A stretch of DNA of 64,000 nt from contig NZ_JAYGJO010000028.1 of NCBI RefSeq assembly GCF_035013185.1, forward strand, positions 1-64,000, given 5' to 3'. Below, piece by piece: positions 36,485 to 45,338 of this stretch (position 1 is its first letter; every line of letters starts with the position of its first letter). The position numbers were made by a program, and so were the translations under genes. Under the pieces are notes generated by a model. It was given only the letters and a program-made list of their open reading frames with translations. It searched no databases and was not told where the DNA came from. This DNA is from Acerihabitans sp035013185. Its GTDB lineage: Bacteria > Pseudomonadota > Gammaproteobacteria > Enterobacterales > Enterobacteriaceae.

Positions 36485-38647
36485 TTATGATTTAATGACA
36501 TAACCGCAGGCGTGTTTGATCCCATCCTGATCGCTTTCAAGATAGACGCCTTGTAATTCGGGGGAAAAACCGGGTAGCTGATTGATACCTTCCTCCAAAG
36601 CGAGGAAATAACGCTGTACCGGACCACCCCAAACTTCTCCCGGTACCATGCACAGTACTCCGGGGGGGTAAGGCAGCGCCCCTTCGGCGGCAATGCGTCC
36701 TTCTGCTTTGCTCAGACGCACTAGTTCGACGTGGCCACGTACCAACTCGCTGTTGGCATCCTGAGGATTCATCGCTATACGGGGGAAATAGGCCTGGCGG
36801 AACATTTCTTTTTGCAGTTGCTTTACATCGTAGCTAACGTACAAATCATGCATTTCCTGGCAAAGGCGCCGGAGGCCATAACCTTGATAACGTTGCTTGT
36901 GGTTGGCATAAATCGTTGGCAAGACTTCGTTCAACGGAGCATCTTCGGACACATAACGTTCAAATCGTGCAATTTGCGCAACCAGATGCTGCATTTTCGC
37001 CATATCCTCAGCTGGCGTGAGCAGAAAGAGGATAGAATTCAGATCGCATTTCTCTGACACAATACCGTTTTCGCGCAGAAAATTAGCCAGTATGGTCGCG
37101 GGAATGCCGAAATCGGTATATTGACCGCTGGCGCTATCAATTCCTGGTGTCGTTAACAGCAGTTTGCACGGATCAATAAAGTATTGGTTTTTCGTGTAGC
37201 CTTCGAATGCATGCCATTTTTCATCCGGTACGAAGTCAAAAAAACGTAGATCCTTGACCATAATCTCAGTGTCAAAATCCTGCCAAGGGCGTCCGTCGAT
37301 GGTGAGTGGTACAAAAGGCTTAATCATCGAGCAGGTGTTTAGCACGATTTTTCTGGTTTCTATCCCCAGTTTCACGCAATCTGCCCAGAGACGTCGCCCG
37401 CTTTCACCGGCATGCATTTTGGTATTGACATCGAGTGCCGCGAACAGTGGATAAAATGGGCTGGTGGATGCATGCAACATAAACGCATTATTGAATCGTT
37501 TATGATTACAGTAACGGGACTGGCCCTTGATATGTCGATCTTTTTTATGTATTTGTGAGGTTTGCGAAAACCCTGCCTGCTGTTTATGAACCGACTGGGT
37601 AACGATAATGCCCGGATCGTTTTCGTTCAGTTCCAATAATAAAGGTGAACACTCTTTCATCATCGGGATAAATTGTTCATAACCGACCCAGGCTGAATCA
37701 AACAGAATGTAGTCGCATAGATGGCCGATCTTGTCCACTACCTGGCGCGCATTGTAAATCGTGCCGTCATAGGTGCCCAGTTGAATAACCGCCAGGCGAA
37801 ACGGCCTCCGTTCGCCGGCGCGCTCGGGCATGACATGGCGAATTTGCTCCCGCAGGTAATGCTCGTCAAAGCAATGGGCATCTATCCCGCCAATAAAACC
37901 AAACGGGTTACGCGCGGTTTCCAAGTAAACCGGCGTCGCGCCTGCCTGGATGAGTGCGCCATGGTGCACTGATTTATGGTTGTTGCGATCAAATAGCACC
38001 AGATCTCCCCGTGACAGTAGGGCGTTGGTGACTACTTTATTCGACGCCGAGGTGCCATTTAGGACAAAATAGGTTTTATCGGCGTTAAATACTTTGGCTG
38101 CCTGCATTTGTGCGGCGCAGGCCACCCCTTCATGAATCAATAAATCACCCATTTTGACGTCGGCGTTGCACATATCAGAGCGGAATAACGTTTCACCAAA
38201 AAACTCAAAAAACTGACGTCCTACCGGATGTTTTCGAAAAAATTGTCCCCCTTGATGGCCGGGACAGGCAAAGGTGGTATTTCCCATTTCCACGTATTTT
38301 TTTAATGCGGAGAAAAACGGCGGCAAGAGTTCGCTCTCATATTTTTCCGCAGTGGCCTCCAACTGTTTCCCGTAAAAATCAGCATTGCCATCGCCCAAGG
38401 TGAATACGCCATTAATTCTCGAAAGATCTTGGCTATCCAATTCTTCATTACTATTGATGGCGACAAATATGGGAATATTCAACCCAGTGAGCCTGATGGT
38501 ATCGAGCGCGCCATCATGGGCCTCGCGCAATGACAACACCACCGCTGCGACATCTGAAAAGTCAGAATAATTAATATCCACTATGGGTCGATGAGTATTA
38601 AAACATTTATCAAGTCCACGACTGGTGGCAATTTTTAACTGGTTCAT
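36485..38647 (-). CDS. speF: Inducible ornithine decarboxylase SpeF
   Basis: SpeF is a PLP enzyme that converts ornithine to putrescine, consuming a proton. The 720 residues (E. coli 732) comprise an N-terminal wing, a fold-type I PLP domain and a C-terminal domain. The PLP lysine is in TQSVHKQQAGFSQTSQ (about residue 350), and CPGHQGGQFFRKHPVG is conserved. The extreme C-terminus is about 12 residues shorter than E. coli. Upstream lies the speFL leader, so translation-coupled induction by ornithine is expected. Confidence 0.96.
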   Translation of the reverse strand: MNQLKIATSRGLDKCFNTHRPIVDINYSDFSDVAAVVLSLREAHDGALDTIRLTGLNIPIFVAINSNEELDSQDLSRINGVFTLGDGNADFYGKQLEATAEKYESELLPPFFSALKKYVEMGNTTFACPGHQGGQFFRKHPVGRQFFEFFGETLFRSDMCNADVKMGDLLIHEGVACAAQMQAAKVFNADKTYFVLNGTSASNKVVTNALLSRGDLVLFDRNNHKSVHHGALIQAGATPVYLETARNPFGFIGGIDAHCFDEHYLREQIRHVMPERAGERRPFRLAVIQLGTYDGTIYNARQVVDKIGHLCDYILFDSAWVGYEQFIPMMKECSPLLLELNENDPGIIVTQSVHKQQAGFSQTSQIHKKDRHIKGQSRYCNHKRFNNAFMLHASTSPFYPLFAALDVNTKMHAGESGRRLWADCVKLGIETRKIVLNTCSMIKPFVPLTIDGRPWQDFDTEIMVKDLRFFDFVPDEKWHAFEGYTKNQYFIDPCKLLLTTPGIDSASGQYTDFGIPATILANFLRENGIVSEKCDLNSILFLLTPAEDMAKMQHLVAQIARFERYVSEDAPLNEVLPTIYANHKQRYQGYGLRRLCQEMHDLYVSYDVKQLQKEMFRQAYFPRIAMNPQDANSELVRGHVELVRLSKAEGRIAAEGALPYPPGVLCMVPGEVWGGPVQRYFLALEEGINQLPGFSPELQGVYLESDQDGIKHACGYVIKS

Positions 38648-38904
38648 ATATAAACATTCTCCTAATTTAAAAAAAAGATTAAATTTTGGTCAATAGGGGC
38701 CCAGCTACCCAATGTAGCGTTTTATAAATAATGGGCACTCTATGACCTTTTGTTAATAGATGCGAAACACTCCGCAAGTGGGATAGATAATTTCCACGGC
38801 AATAGCCATTGCTCAAGATAAATGAGATCGTCTTGATTGAAAATATTTCAGTGGAAACAGGTCAATAGCAGGCCCGCTTGGATGGAATGATATTCCTTGG
38901 GGGG

Positions 38905-39009
38905 TTATCTGAATGAAAAAAATGAGAAAGAGAAATAGTCGCGAAACCGCGGCATCATAATATGTCTGACTCTCCGGATATGCGCCATTTTACTATTATT
39001 GTTTTCCAT
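38905..39009 (-). CDS. speFL: Ornithine-sensing leader peptide SpeFL
   Basis: This 34-codon frame, about 260 nt upstream of speF, encodes a peptide of exactly the E. coli SpeFL length. It begins MENNNSKMAHIRRVRHIM and ends in a Phe/Ser-rich tail with a terminal Arg. The HIRRxxHIM core, which forms the ornithine pocket in the ribosome tunnel in E. coli, is retained (HIRRVRHIM). The tail differs from E. coli but keeps several aromatics. The 257 nt between it and speF is the expected Rho-controlled leader. Confidence 0.9.
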   Translation of the reverse strand: MENNNSKMAHIRRVRHIMMPRFRDYFSFSFFSFR

Positions 39010-39118
39010 TTTGGTTACCTATTCATGCGTAAGAAACAGACTAACAATAGCTATACTATCGGCCGTAAGGCTATTTACCGTGATCTGTATCATGATTGGT
39101 ACGGCTTTTATCGTTAGG

Positions 39119-39795
39119 GATTAACAGGCAAAAAGCAATTAAGTTGGCTTAATTGATAATTTTTCCATGTAGGGTTTTTTAGTAGAACGCATGATAATTC
39201 ATCACGGTTTAATACAACATAGATGACAAATAAAACCATATTAATTTATTGCTAAGTGGAAAATAATAAATGACATGTACAAGTAATGAACATAAACAGC
39301 ATTTAATCATTTATTCCATAAAAAATTTAGACAAAAGGTGCATTCGTGGATTTTTAATTTTTTTGAGCCCATATGCCAATCGCCCCTAATGTGTGCAGCA
39401 ATTTTGCATGAGAACACATAATAACTGCATGAACTAAAAAAATATTTTTTGGTGCGTTATCGCATACAGTGTGAAAAAACACCTTTTTTGCCGTAATATG
39501 ACTGTTGCTAAAATAGCACAAAAAGCTAAAATCCAGCATGTTTATGATAATATATGCCATGTACAAGTATTGACATTACCTAGCGAGAAAATCCCAAGCT
39601 TTAGTTTAATAAAGTTAATATGGTGTATGTATTGAGTTATCATGAGGAAATCTTACGTGGCGTACGGGGAATATTACACGAGCCAGCGTATTCACCGTTC
39701 GTAGTGGCGAATAGTTGAGGTTTTTGTTACAAATTAAGGCAATAACGGCTATTATTGCCCAGATTTTGCCGAGTGAATGAGCGGGATATTGGCCG
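39119..39795. other. AT-rich intergenic region upstream of speFL and yjjP
   Basis: This 677-nt AT-rich tract separates the divergent speFL-speF and yjjP-yjjB units. It should contain promoters for both. A 70-codon minus-strand frame at 39354-39566 has low-complexity, AT-driven composition and no family resemblance, so I do not call it a gene. No repeat, RNA gene or mobile element is evident. Confidence 0.5.
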
Positions 39796-40578
39796 ATGAA
39801 TAAGAGGATAGCGCAGGATCAGCAGCGGGTCATCACCCGGTTATGTATTGAATGCGCCTTGATGTTGTTGCAACACGGCGCCGAAAGCATGCTGATAGAA
39901 CAGCTATCCACGCGTCTGGGCCGGGCTCTGGGCGTGGATCGCGTTGAAAGTTCCATCTCCGCCAACGCAATTGTATTGACCACTATCGTTAATGATTTTT
40001 GCCTGACCTCCACGCGCAAAAATAACGATCGCGGTATTAATATGCATGTGGTAACCCAGGTTCAACATATCGTGATAATGACCGAACATCAGCTATTGGA
40101 TACAGATGATGTGGCCAAACGCTTGGCCAACATCAAGTCACTACGTTATCCCCGTTGGCTGATGGTGGTGGTGGTAGGATTGTCTTGTGGCTGTTTCAGC
40201 CGCCTTAACGGTGGGGGGTGGGATGCGTTTATCGTTACGCTGTGTGCAAGCGGTTTGGCGATGTATGTCCGTCAGTTATTGACTGCCCGGCAAATTAACC
40301 CGTTGATAAATTTCTGCATTACTGCCTTTGTCGCCACCTCTGCTTCGGGTCTATTGATGCGGGTGCCGGTATTTTCCGGCTCGTCATTAGTGGCTATGCC
40401 GGCCAGCGTTCTGTTGCTGGTACCGGGTTTTCCGTTAATTAACGCAGTGGCGGATATGTTTAAGGGGCATGTGAATACCGGCCTGGCGCGCTGGACCATG
40501 GCCAGCTTGCTGACGCTCGCCATCTGTATTGGCATCGTATTGTCCATGGCGGTGTGGGACTTTCGGGGCTGGTCATGA
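39796..40578 (+). CDS. yjjP: YjjP, subunit of ThrE-type exporter
   Basis: YjjP corresponds to the N-terminal part of the threonine/serine exporter ThrE. The E. coli YjjPB pair is reported to export succinate. The 260 residues have a soluble N-terminal part (CIECALMLLQHGAESMLIEQLSTRLGRALGV) and then about five membrane segments beginning at WLMVVVVGLSCGCF. It overlaps yjjB by ATGA. In E. coli this pair lies elsewhere near 99 min, so the location beside folA is a rearrangement. Confidence 0.9.
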   Translation: MNKRIAQDQQRVITRLCIECALMLLQHGAESMLIEQLSTRLGRALGVDRVESSISANAIVLTTIVNDFCLTSTRKNNDRGINMHVVTQVQHIVIMTEHQLLDTDDVAKRLANIKSLRYPRWLMVVVVGLSCGCFSRLNGGGWDAFIVTLCASGLAMYVRQLLTARQINPLINFCITAFVATSASGLLMRVPVFSGSSLVAMPASVLLLVPGFPLINAVADMFKGHVNTGLARWTMASLLTLAICIGIVLSMAVWDFRGWS

Positions 40579-41039
40579 ATCTGCTGCTGGCGTTACTGGA
40601 AGATATGCTGTTGGCGGCGGTACCGGCGTTGGGGTTTGCCATGGTATTTAATGTGCCGGTCAAGGTGTTGCGCTACTGCGCGTTGCTGGGCGCGATAGGG
40701 CATGGCTCGCGCATGCTGATGATGCATTATGGGCTAAACATCGCCTGGGCTTCCCTGTTGGCCGCCATCTTAATTGGCGTGATCGGCATTCACTGGTCGC
40801 GCTGGTTGCTCGCGCATCCCAAAGTGTTTACCGTGGCGGCGGTGATCCCCATGTTTCCAGGCATTTCCGCCTATAGTGCCATGGTCGCGGCGGTAGAGAT
40901 CGCCCAGTTTGGTTACAATGATAGATTGATGTCTATTTTAGTCACCCAGTTCCTTAAGGCTGGTTTTATCGTCGGTGCGCTGTCCATAGGTTTGTCGCTG
41001 CCCGGATTGTGGCTGTATCGTAAACGCCCTGGTGTCTAA
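40575..41039 (+). CDS. yjjB: YjjB, subunit of ThrE-type exporter
   Basis: This 154-residue membrane protein is the C-terminal ThrE-like subunit partnering YjjP. Conserved motifs are AMVFNVPVKVLRYCALLGAIGHGSR, VFTVAAVIPMFPGISAYSAM and GALSIGLSLPGLWLYRKRP. The ATG at 40575 overlaps the yjjP TGA (ATGA), typical of translational coupling; a GTG at 40554 is in frame but would extend into yjjP. Confidence 0.9.
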   Translation: MNLLLALLEDMLLAAVPALGFAMVFNVPVKVLRYCALLGAIGHGSRMLMMHYGLNIAWASLLAAILIGVIGIHWSRWLLAHPKVFTVAAVIPMFPGISAYSAMVAAVEIAQFGYNDRLMSILVTQFLKAGFIVGALSIGLSLPGLWLYRKRPGV

Positions 41040-41040
41040 C

Positions 41041-41100
41041 GCCTATACTGAATACGTTGCCTGGCAGCGAGCAGCCAATGTACCTGCGGCTTGAAAGCGA
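41041..41100 (-). repeat. Degenerate copy of the palindromic intergenic repeat
   Basis: On the minus strand it reads CTTTCAAGCCGCAGGTACAT then TGGCTGC, matching the left arm of the enteric intergenic repeat (CTTCAAGTTGCAGGTGCGT then TGGC). The other arm is barely recognisable (GCCTATACTGAATACGTTGC). It is truncated and sits between yjjB and folA. Confidence 0.45.
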
Positions 41101-41161
41101 AAGAGCATGATCATTTTGTTAGGCGCTTTCTGAATTTTGTGACAACCAGTGGGTGAAGCTA

Positions 41162-41190
41162 TCGACGGCTGCCAACGGTTTCCGTATAGT
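41162..41190 (+). promoter_or_regulatory. folA promoter
   Basis: TCGACG (41162-41167), a 17-nt spacer and TATAGT (41185-41190) lie 31 nt before the folA ATG. Confidence 0.55.
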
Positions 41191-41221
41191 GGCAGCAATT
41201 TTCAAGCCTTCAAGAGTCCAT

Positions 41222-41704
41222 ATGATAATTAGCCTGATTGCCGCGTTGGCTGTTGACCGCGTGATTGGCCTAGAGAATGCCATGCCATGGCATTTGCCCG
41301 CCGATTTGGCATGGTTTAAACGTCTTACGCTTAATAAACCCGTGGTGATGGGGCGTCGCACCTATGAGTCCATAGGACAGCCTTTACCAGGACGTCGCAA
41401 TATCGTATTGAGTCGCCATCCGGGTACTGACGACCGGGTTGTCTGGGTGGGGTCTCCCGATGAGGCCCTGGCCGCAGCGGGTGAGGTTGAGGAGTTGATG
41501 GTTATTGGCGGCGGTGCGATTTACCACGCTTTTTTACCAAAGGCTGCCAGGCTTTATCTGACCCATATCGACGCAGAAATCAACGGTGATACCTATTTCC
41601 CCGATTATGAGCCCGACCAGTGGCAGTCGACGTTTAGTGAGTTCCATGACGCCGACGAAAAAAACAGCCATAGCTTTTGCTTTGAAATCCTTCATCGCCG
41701 CTAA
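41222..41704 (+). CDS. folA: Dihydrofolate reductase
   Basis: FolA reduces dihydrofolate to tetrahydrofolate and is the target of trimethoprim. From ATG 41222 it has 160 residues (E. coli 159). Trp22 and the catalytic Asp27 are in MPWHLPADLAWFK, and the NADPH-binding motifs VMGRRTYESIG and VIGGGAIYHAFLPKA are present. An upstream in-frame ATG (41153) lies before the promoter and is not used. It is convergent with apaH. Confidence 0.97.
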   Translation: MIISLIAALAVDRVIGLENAMPWHLPADLAWFKRLTLNKPVVMGRRTYESIGQPLPGRRNIVLSRHPGTDDRVVWVGSPDEALAAAGEVEELMVIGGGAIYHAFLPKAARLYLTHIDAEINGDTYFPDYEPDQWQSTFSEFHDADEKNSHSFCFEILHRR

Positions 41705-41707
41705 GGC

Positions 41708-42583
41708 TTAACCCAGGCGTGTGATATCACGCGCCTGGGCATCAGACTGAGTTTCAATCCCACGGTCATCCGGGCGGCTGGCGGGTTGACGGAAATACTG
41801 TTTATCTTCCCAGCGCAGCATGGTCAGATCGCCGCCCCAGCAGCAGCCGGTATCCAGGGCATAAATGCCCGCAGGTGTACCTTTGCCCTCCAGCGATGCC
41901 CAATGACCGAATGCGATGCTGTAGTGTTCCGACACTGGTCCGGGGATCATAAACCACGGGCGCAAGGGCGGCGGCGCGCTATCCGGTGCGTCCTTACTGA
42001 TCATATCCAATTGCCCTTTGGGGAAGCAAAAACGCATGCGGGTCAGGGCGTTGGTGCTAAAACGCAGCCGTGCCAGGCCGCTTAACTCCGGTAGCCAGTT
42101 GTTTGGCATATCGCCATACATGGAATCGAGGAATAGCGGGTAACTGTCGCTCGATAACATGGCCTCGACTTCCCTGGCGCAAACACGCGCGGTATCGATA
42201 TCCCATTGCGGAGTGATACCTGCATGCGCCATCACCAGCCGTTTTTCCTCATCTACTTGCAGCACCGGTTGGCGACGTAGCCAATTAATCAGCTCGTCGG
42301 CATCGGGCGCTTCGAGTAGCGTGGTAATGCGATCCTTAGGTTTATTACAACTGATACCGGCATATACCGCCAATAGATGCAGATCGTGGTTACCTAGTAC
42401 CAAACGGACGCTATCGCCCAGATCGCGTACCAGACGCAGAACGCCAAGGGAGTCTGGTCCGCGTGCCACCAGATCGCCGGTGAGCCAAAGCTCATCGGTT
42501 GAGGCTTGAAAGTTTACCTGCGACAACAGCGCGTTAAGCTCGTGGTAGCAGCCGTGGATATCTCCGATTAAGTATGTCGACAT
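41708..42583 (-). CDS. apaH: Diadenosine tetraphosphatase ApaH
   Basis: ApaH symmetrically cleaves Ap4A to two ADP and removes NpnN RNA caps. It is a PPP-family metallophosphatase of 291 residues (E. coli about 280). The metal-binding motifs are GDIHGCYHELNALL, GDLVARGPDSLGVLRLV and LGNHDLHLLAVY. The longer C-terminus is poorly conserved. It follows apaG by 2 nt, at the end of the lptD-surA-rsmA-apaG-apaH cluster. Confidence 0.96.
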   Translation of the reverse strand: MSTYLIGDIHGCYHELNALLSQVNFQASTDELWLTGDLVARGPDSLGVLRLVRDLGDSVRLVLGNHDLHLLAVYAGISCNKPKDRITTLLEAPDADELINWLRRQPVLQVDEEKRLVMAHAGITPQWDIDTARVCAREVEAMLSSDSYPLFLDSMYGDMPNNWLPELSGLARLRFSTNALTRMRFCFPKGQLDMISKDAPDSAPPPLRPWFMIPGPVSEHYSIAFGHWASLEGKGTPAGIYALDTGCCWGGDLTMLRWEDKQYFRQPASRPDDRGIETQSDAQARDITRLG

Positions 42584-42585
42584 AA

Positions 42586-42966
42586 TTAGTGTATAAGAGT
42601 TGGGATCGCTAAGCGGAAGACGGGAATGGCAATACGGAACGACTGCCCTTCATGATCCAGCATTTCGTAATGGCCTTCCATGGTGCCTAATGGCGTTTCC
42701 AGGATGGCCCCACTGGTATATTGAAACTCATTGTTGGGCAGGATCAGTGGCTGCTCGCCAATCACGCCTTCTCCTTGCACATGGGTTTCCTTGCCGTTGG
42801 CATTGGTTATCAGCCAATAACGGCCGACCAGCTGTACGTTATGTCGTCCGAGGTTACGCACGGTGACAGTATAGGCAAAGACATAGCGCTCCTGTTCGGG
42901 AAGCGACTGGGTCTCGACATACATACTCTGGACCTGTACACAAACGCGTGGCGAATTAATCATCAC
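42586..42966 (-). CDS. apaG: ApaG/DUF525 family protein
   Basis: ApaG is a small immunoglobulin-like (fibronectin type III-fold) protein of unclear function linked to ApaH. It has 126 residues (E. coli 125). The signature segments are YVFAYTVTVRNLGRHNVQLVGRYWLITNANG and GVIGEQPLILPNNEFQYTSGAILETPLGTMEGHY. It starts 11 nt after rsmA. Confidence 0.95.
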   Translation of the reverse strand: MMINSPRVCVQVQSMYVETQSLPEQERYVFAYTVTVRNLGRHNVQLVGRYWLITNANGKETHVQGEGVIGEQPLILPNNEFQYTSGAILETPLGTMEGHYEMLDHEGQSFRIAIPVFRLAIPTLIH

Positions 42967-42977
42967 AGCTGCTCCTG

Positions 42978-43796
42978 TTATATCTGTTGCGAAGGATGCT
43001 CCGCCAACCAGTTAGCGAGATGGCAGTATTGCGCCACTGAGATATTTTCGGCGCGCATGATGGGATCGATACCCAATTCTTTCAGTTGTTCTACGCTAAA
43101 CAGACCACCCAGACTATTGCGTACCGTCTTTCTGCGTTGATTGAACGCCTGGCTGGTGATCCGCGCCAGTACCTGAAGATCGCTGACCGGGTAGGGCAGT
43201 TGTGCGTAGGGTACCAGACGGACCACTGCGGAATCGACTTTCGGCGCGGGCCTGAATGACGCCGGCGGAACTTCCAGCACCGGAATGATCTGACAATAAT
43301 ACTGTGCCATTACGCTCAGTCGACCATAGGCTTTACTATCCGGTCCGGCAACCAGTCGGTTAACGACCTCTTTCTGCAACATAAAATGCATATCGCGAAT
43401 GGCCTGAGTATAGCCGAAAAGATGGAACATCAGTGGCGTGGAAATATTATAAGGTAAGTTGCCAAATACTCGTAACGGCTGGCCCAATTGCCGTGACATC
43501 TCAGCAAAATCCACTGTCATGGCATCCTGCTGCAAGATGGTTAACTTTGATTGCAGAAATGGATGCGTGGCCAACCTGGCCGCCAAATCACGGTCCAACT
43601 CTATCACCGTCATATGGTCAATACGTTCAGCTACCGGCGCGGTTAATGCGCCTAAGCCCGGTCCGATCTCCACTATAGCCTGATCCGGCTGTGGATAAAT
43701 CGCCGAAACGATGGAATCGATGATATTTTCGTCGTGTAAAAAATTCTGACCGAAACGTTTACGGGCTAGATGGCCCTGATGTACAAGTTTACTCAT
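42978..43796 (-). CDS. rsmA: 16S rRNA adenine dimethyltransferase RsmA (KsgA)
   Basis: RsmA dimethylates two adjacent adenosines at the 3' end of 16S rRNA (A1518/A1519) and acts as a late 30S checkpoint. The 272 residues match E. coli (273). It has RKRFGQNFLHDENII, the SAM-binding VEIGPGLGALT and the catalytic NLPYNIST motif. In E. coli pdxA overlaps its 5' end; here pdxA is missing and 180 nt separate rsmA from surA. Confidence 0.97.
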   Translation of the reverse strand: MSKLVHQGHLARKRFGQNFLHDENIIDSIVSAIYPQPDQAIVEIGPGLGALTAPVAERIDHMTVIELDRDLAARLATHPFLQSKLTILQQDAMTVDFAEMSRQLGQPLRVFGNLPYNISTPLMFHLFGYTQAIRDMHFMLQKEVVNRLVAGPDSKAYGRLSVMAQYYCQIIPVLEVPPASFRPAPKVDSAVVRLVPYAQLPYPVSDLQVLARITSQAFNQRRKTVRNSLGGLFSVEQLKELGIDPIMRAENISVAQYCHLANWLAEHPSQQI

Positions 43797-43976
43797 TACG
43801 ATAATTTATCATTTTATGGCGAGATTGGACGCCGGTTTAATACTTGCGGCCCTCGACGACAGGTTCCGGTTTTAACCACGGGATGCTATCGACGAAGGGA
43901 CGAATTAAGGCAAGATCACAGACACCCCGTCGGTGCCGCACGGACACGCTTGCCGGGGTGGGGTGACCGCGGTGGT
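43797..43976. other. pdxA-deleted gap between surA and rsmA
   Basis: E. coli and most relatives carry pdxA (about 330 codons) here; only 180 nt remain. On the minus strand a CACCCCG...CGGGGTG stem (43923-43960) lies just after surA and could be a terminator. Further on, GTGGTTAAAACC (near 43875) resembles the first codons of enteric pdxA (MVKT), but the rest does not follow. No functional gene is present. Confidence 0.6.
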
Positions 43977-45272
43977 TTATTGAGCGCTGTTGTCCATGAT
44001 TTTAACATAGGCGCCGGCGCGTTGTTCCTGCATCCAGGTTTGCGACTCTTCGGCAAACTTACGGTTAAACAGTAAACGATAAGCCTGATCTTTTTTGGTA
44101 GCCTCAGTACGATCGACCTGGCGGGTATCGAGCAACTGAATCAAATGCCAGCCGAAAGACGAGTGTACCGGCGGACTGATTTGACCTTTTTTGAGGCGCA
44201 TAAGTGCGTCTCGGAACGTCGGATCGTAAGCGTCCGGTGCGGACCAGCCCAGATCGCCGCCCTGATTGGCCGAGCCGGGATCTTGAGAGATCTGTTTGGC
44301 CGCGGTAGCGAAATCGATCTTACCGCTTCTTATCTGCGCCAACACCTCATTTAACTTGGCTTCCGCTTGTTGATCGGTCATAACCACCGACGTACGCAAC
44401 AGGATGTGTCGGGCATGTACTTCGGTGACCGAGACTTTCTCATTGCCGCCACGAATATCATTAACCTTGAGGATATGAAAGCCAACACCTGAACGAATCG
44501 GACCGATAATCGCCCCCTTTGGCGCGCCATGCAGACGTTCAGCAAATATTGTCGGCAATTCTTCCAGTTTTCCCCAGCCCATTTGACCGCCCTTCAACGC
44601 CTGGGGATCGGCAGAATAGCTGATGGCCAGCTTGCCAAAATCCGCCCCTTTTTTCAATTGCTCAACCAGCCCGTCGGCCCTGGCTTCGGCTTTATCGACC
44701 TGTTCCTGAGTTGGGTTCTCTGGCAATGGGATCAGAATATGGCTGAGATTGTACTGGGCGCCGTCACCGGTTTGGGCAGCGATTTGTTGCATCAAGGAGT
44801 CCACTTCTTGTGGCAGTATGGTGATGCGGCGACGAACTTCACCGTTACGCACTTCCGCGATCATCATCTCCTTGCGGATTTGTTTACGATAGGTGTCGTA
44901 AGTGGTCCCTTCAGCGGCTAAACGGCTACGCAGCTGATCCAGTGTCATCTGGTTCTGTTCTGCAATATGGGTGATGGACTGGGTCAATTGATCGTCGGTA
45001 ATGGTAACGTTATTACGTTTGGCGATCTCCAGGATAATATTATCCATGATTAAACGTTCAAGGATCTGGTGACGCAGCGTTGCGTCATCGGGGACCTGTT
45101 GTTTTGCCTCTTCAGCATTGCGCTTAACCGATTGTAACAGCCCATTAACGTCACTTTCGAGAACCACACTGTTATCAACCACGGCGGCGACGTTATCCAC
45201 CATCTGCGGCGCTGCGAACGCGGAACCGGCGTACATCGCCATGCAGAGTATAAGCGTTCTCCAGTTTTTCAT
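43977..45272 (-). CDS. surA: Periplasmic chaperone and PPIase SurA
   Basis: SurA escorts unfolded outer-membrane proteins, LptD among them, to the Bam complex. It has 431 residues (E. coli 428). A signal peptide (about 1-20, AGSAFAA) precedes the N-terminal chaperone domain. Two parvulin domains follow (GADFGKLAISYSADPQALKGGQMGW and KIDFATAAKQISQDPGSANQGGDLGW), then a short C-terminal helix. It follows lptD by 66 nt on the same strand. Confidence 0.97.
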   Translation of the reverse strand: MKNWRTLILCMAMYAGSAFAAPQMVDNVAAVVDNSVVLESDVNGLLQSVKRNAEEAKQQVPDDATLRHQILERLIMDNIILEIAKRNNVTITDDQLTQSITHIAEQNQMTLDQLRSRLAAEGTTYDTYRKQIRKEMMIAEVRNGEVRRRITILPQEVDSLMQQIAAQTGDGAQYNLSHILIPLPENPTQEQVDKAEARADGLVEQLKKGADFGKLAISYSADPQALKGGQMGWGKLEELPTIFAERLHGAPKGAIIGPIRSGVGFHILKVNDIRGGNEKVSVTEVHARHILLRTSVVMTDQQAEAKLNEVLAQIRSGKIDFATAAKQISQDPGSANQGGDLGWSAPDAYDPTFRDALMRLKKGQISPPVHSSFGWHLIQLLDTRQVDRTEATKKDQAYRLLFNRKFAEESQTWMQEQRAGAYVKIMDNSAQ

Positions 45273-45338
45273 AACTTTTCCATTTATATCAGCCGCATTT
45301 GCGGATTCAAGTTTAATGTTCGCTGGTGTGAAACAGCC

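Noticed and set aside
38962..39118. 51-codon plus-strand frame upstream of speF
   Set aside because: It lies exactly opposite speFL, whose minus-strand frame has a clear homologue; the plus frame resembles nothing.
39354..39566. 70-codon minus-strand frame in the speFL-yjjP gap
   Set aside because: AT-rich composition, no family resemblance, and isolated position; most likely chance.
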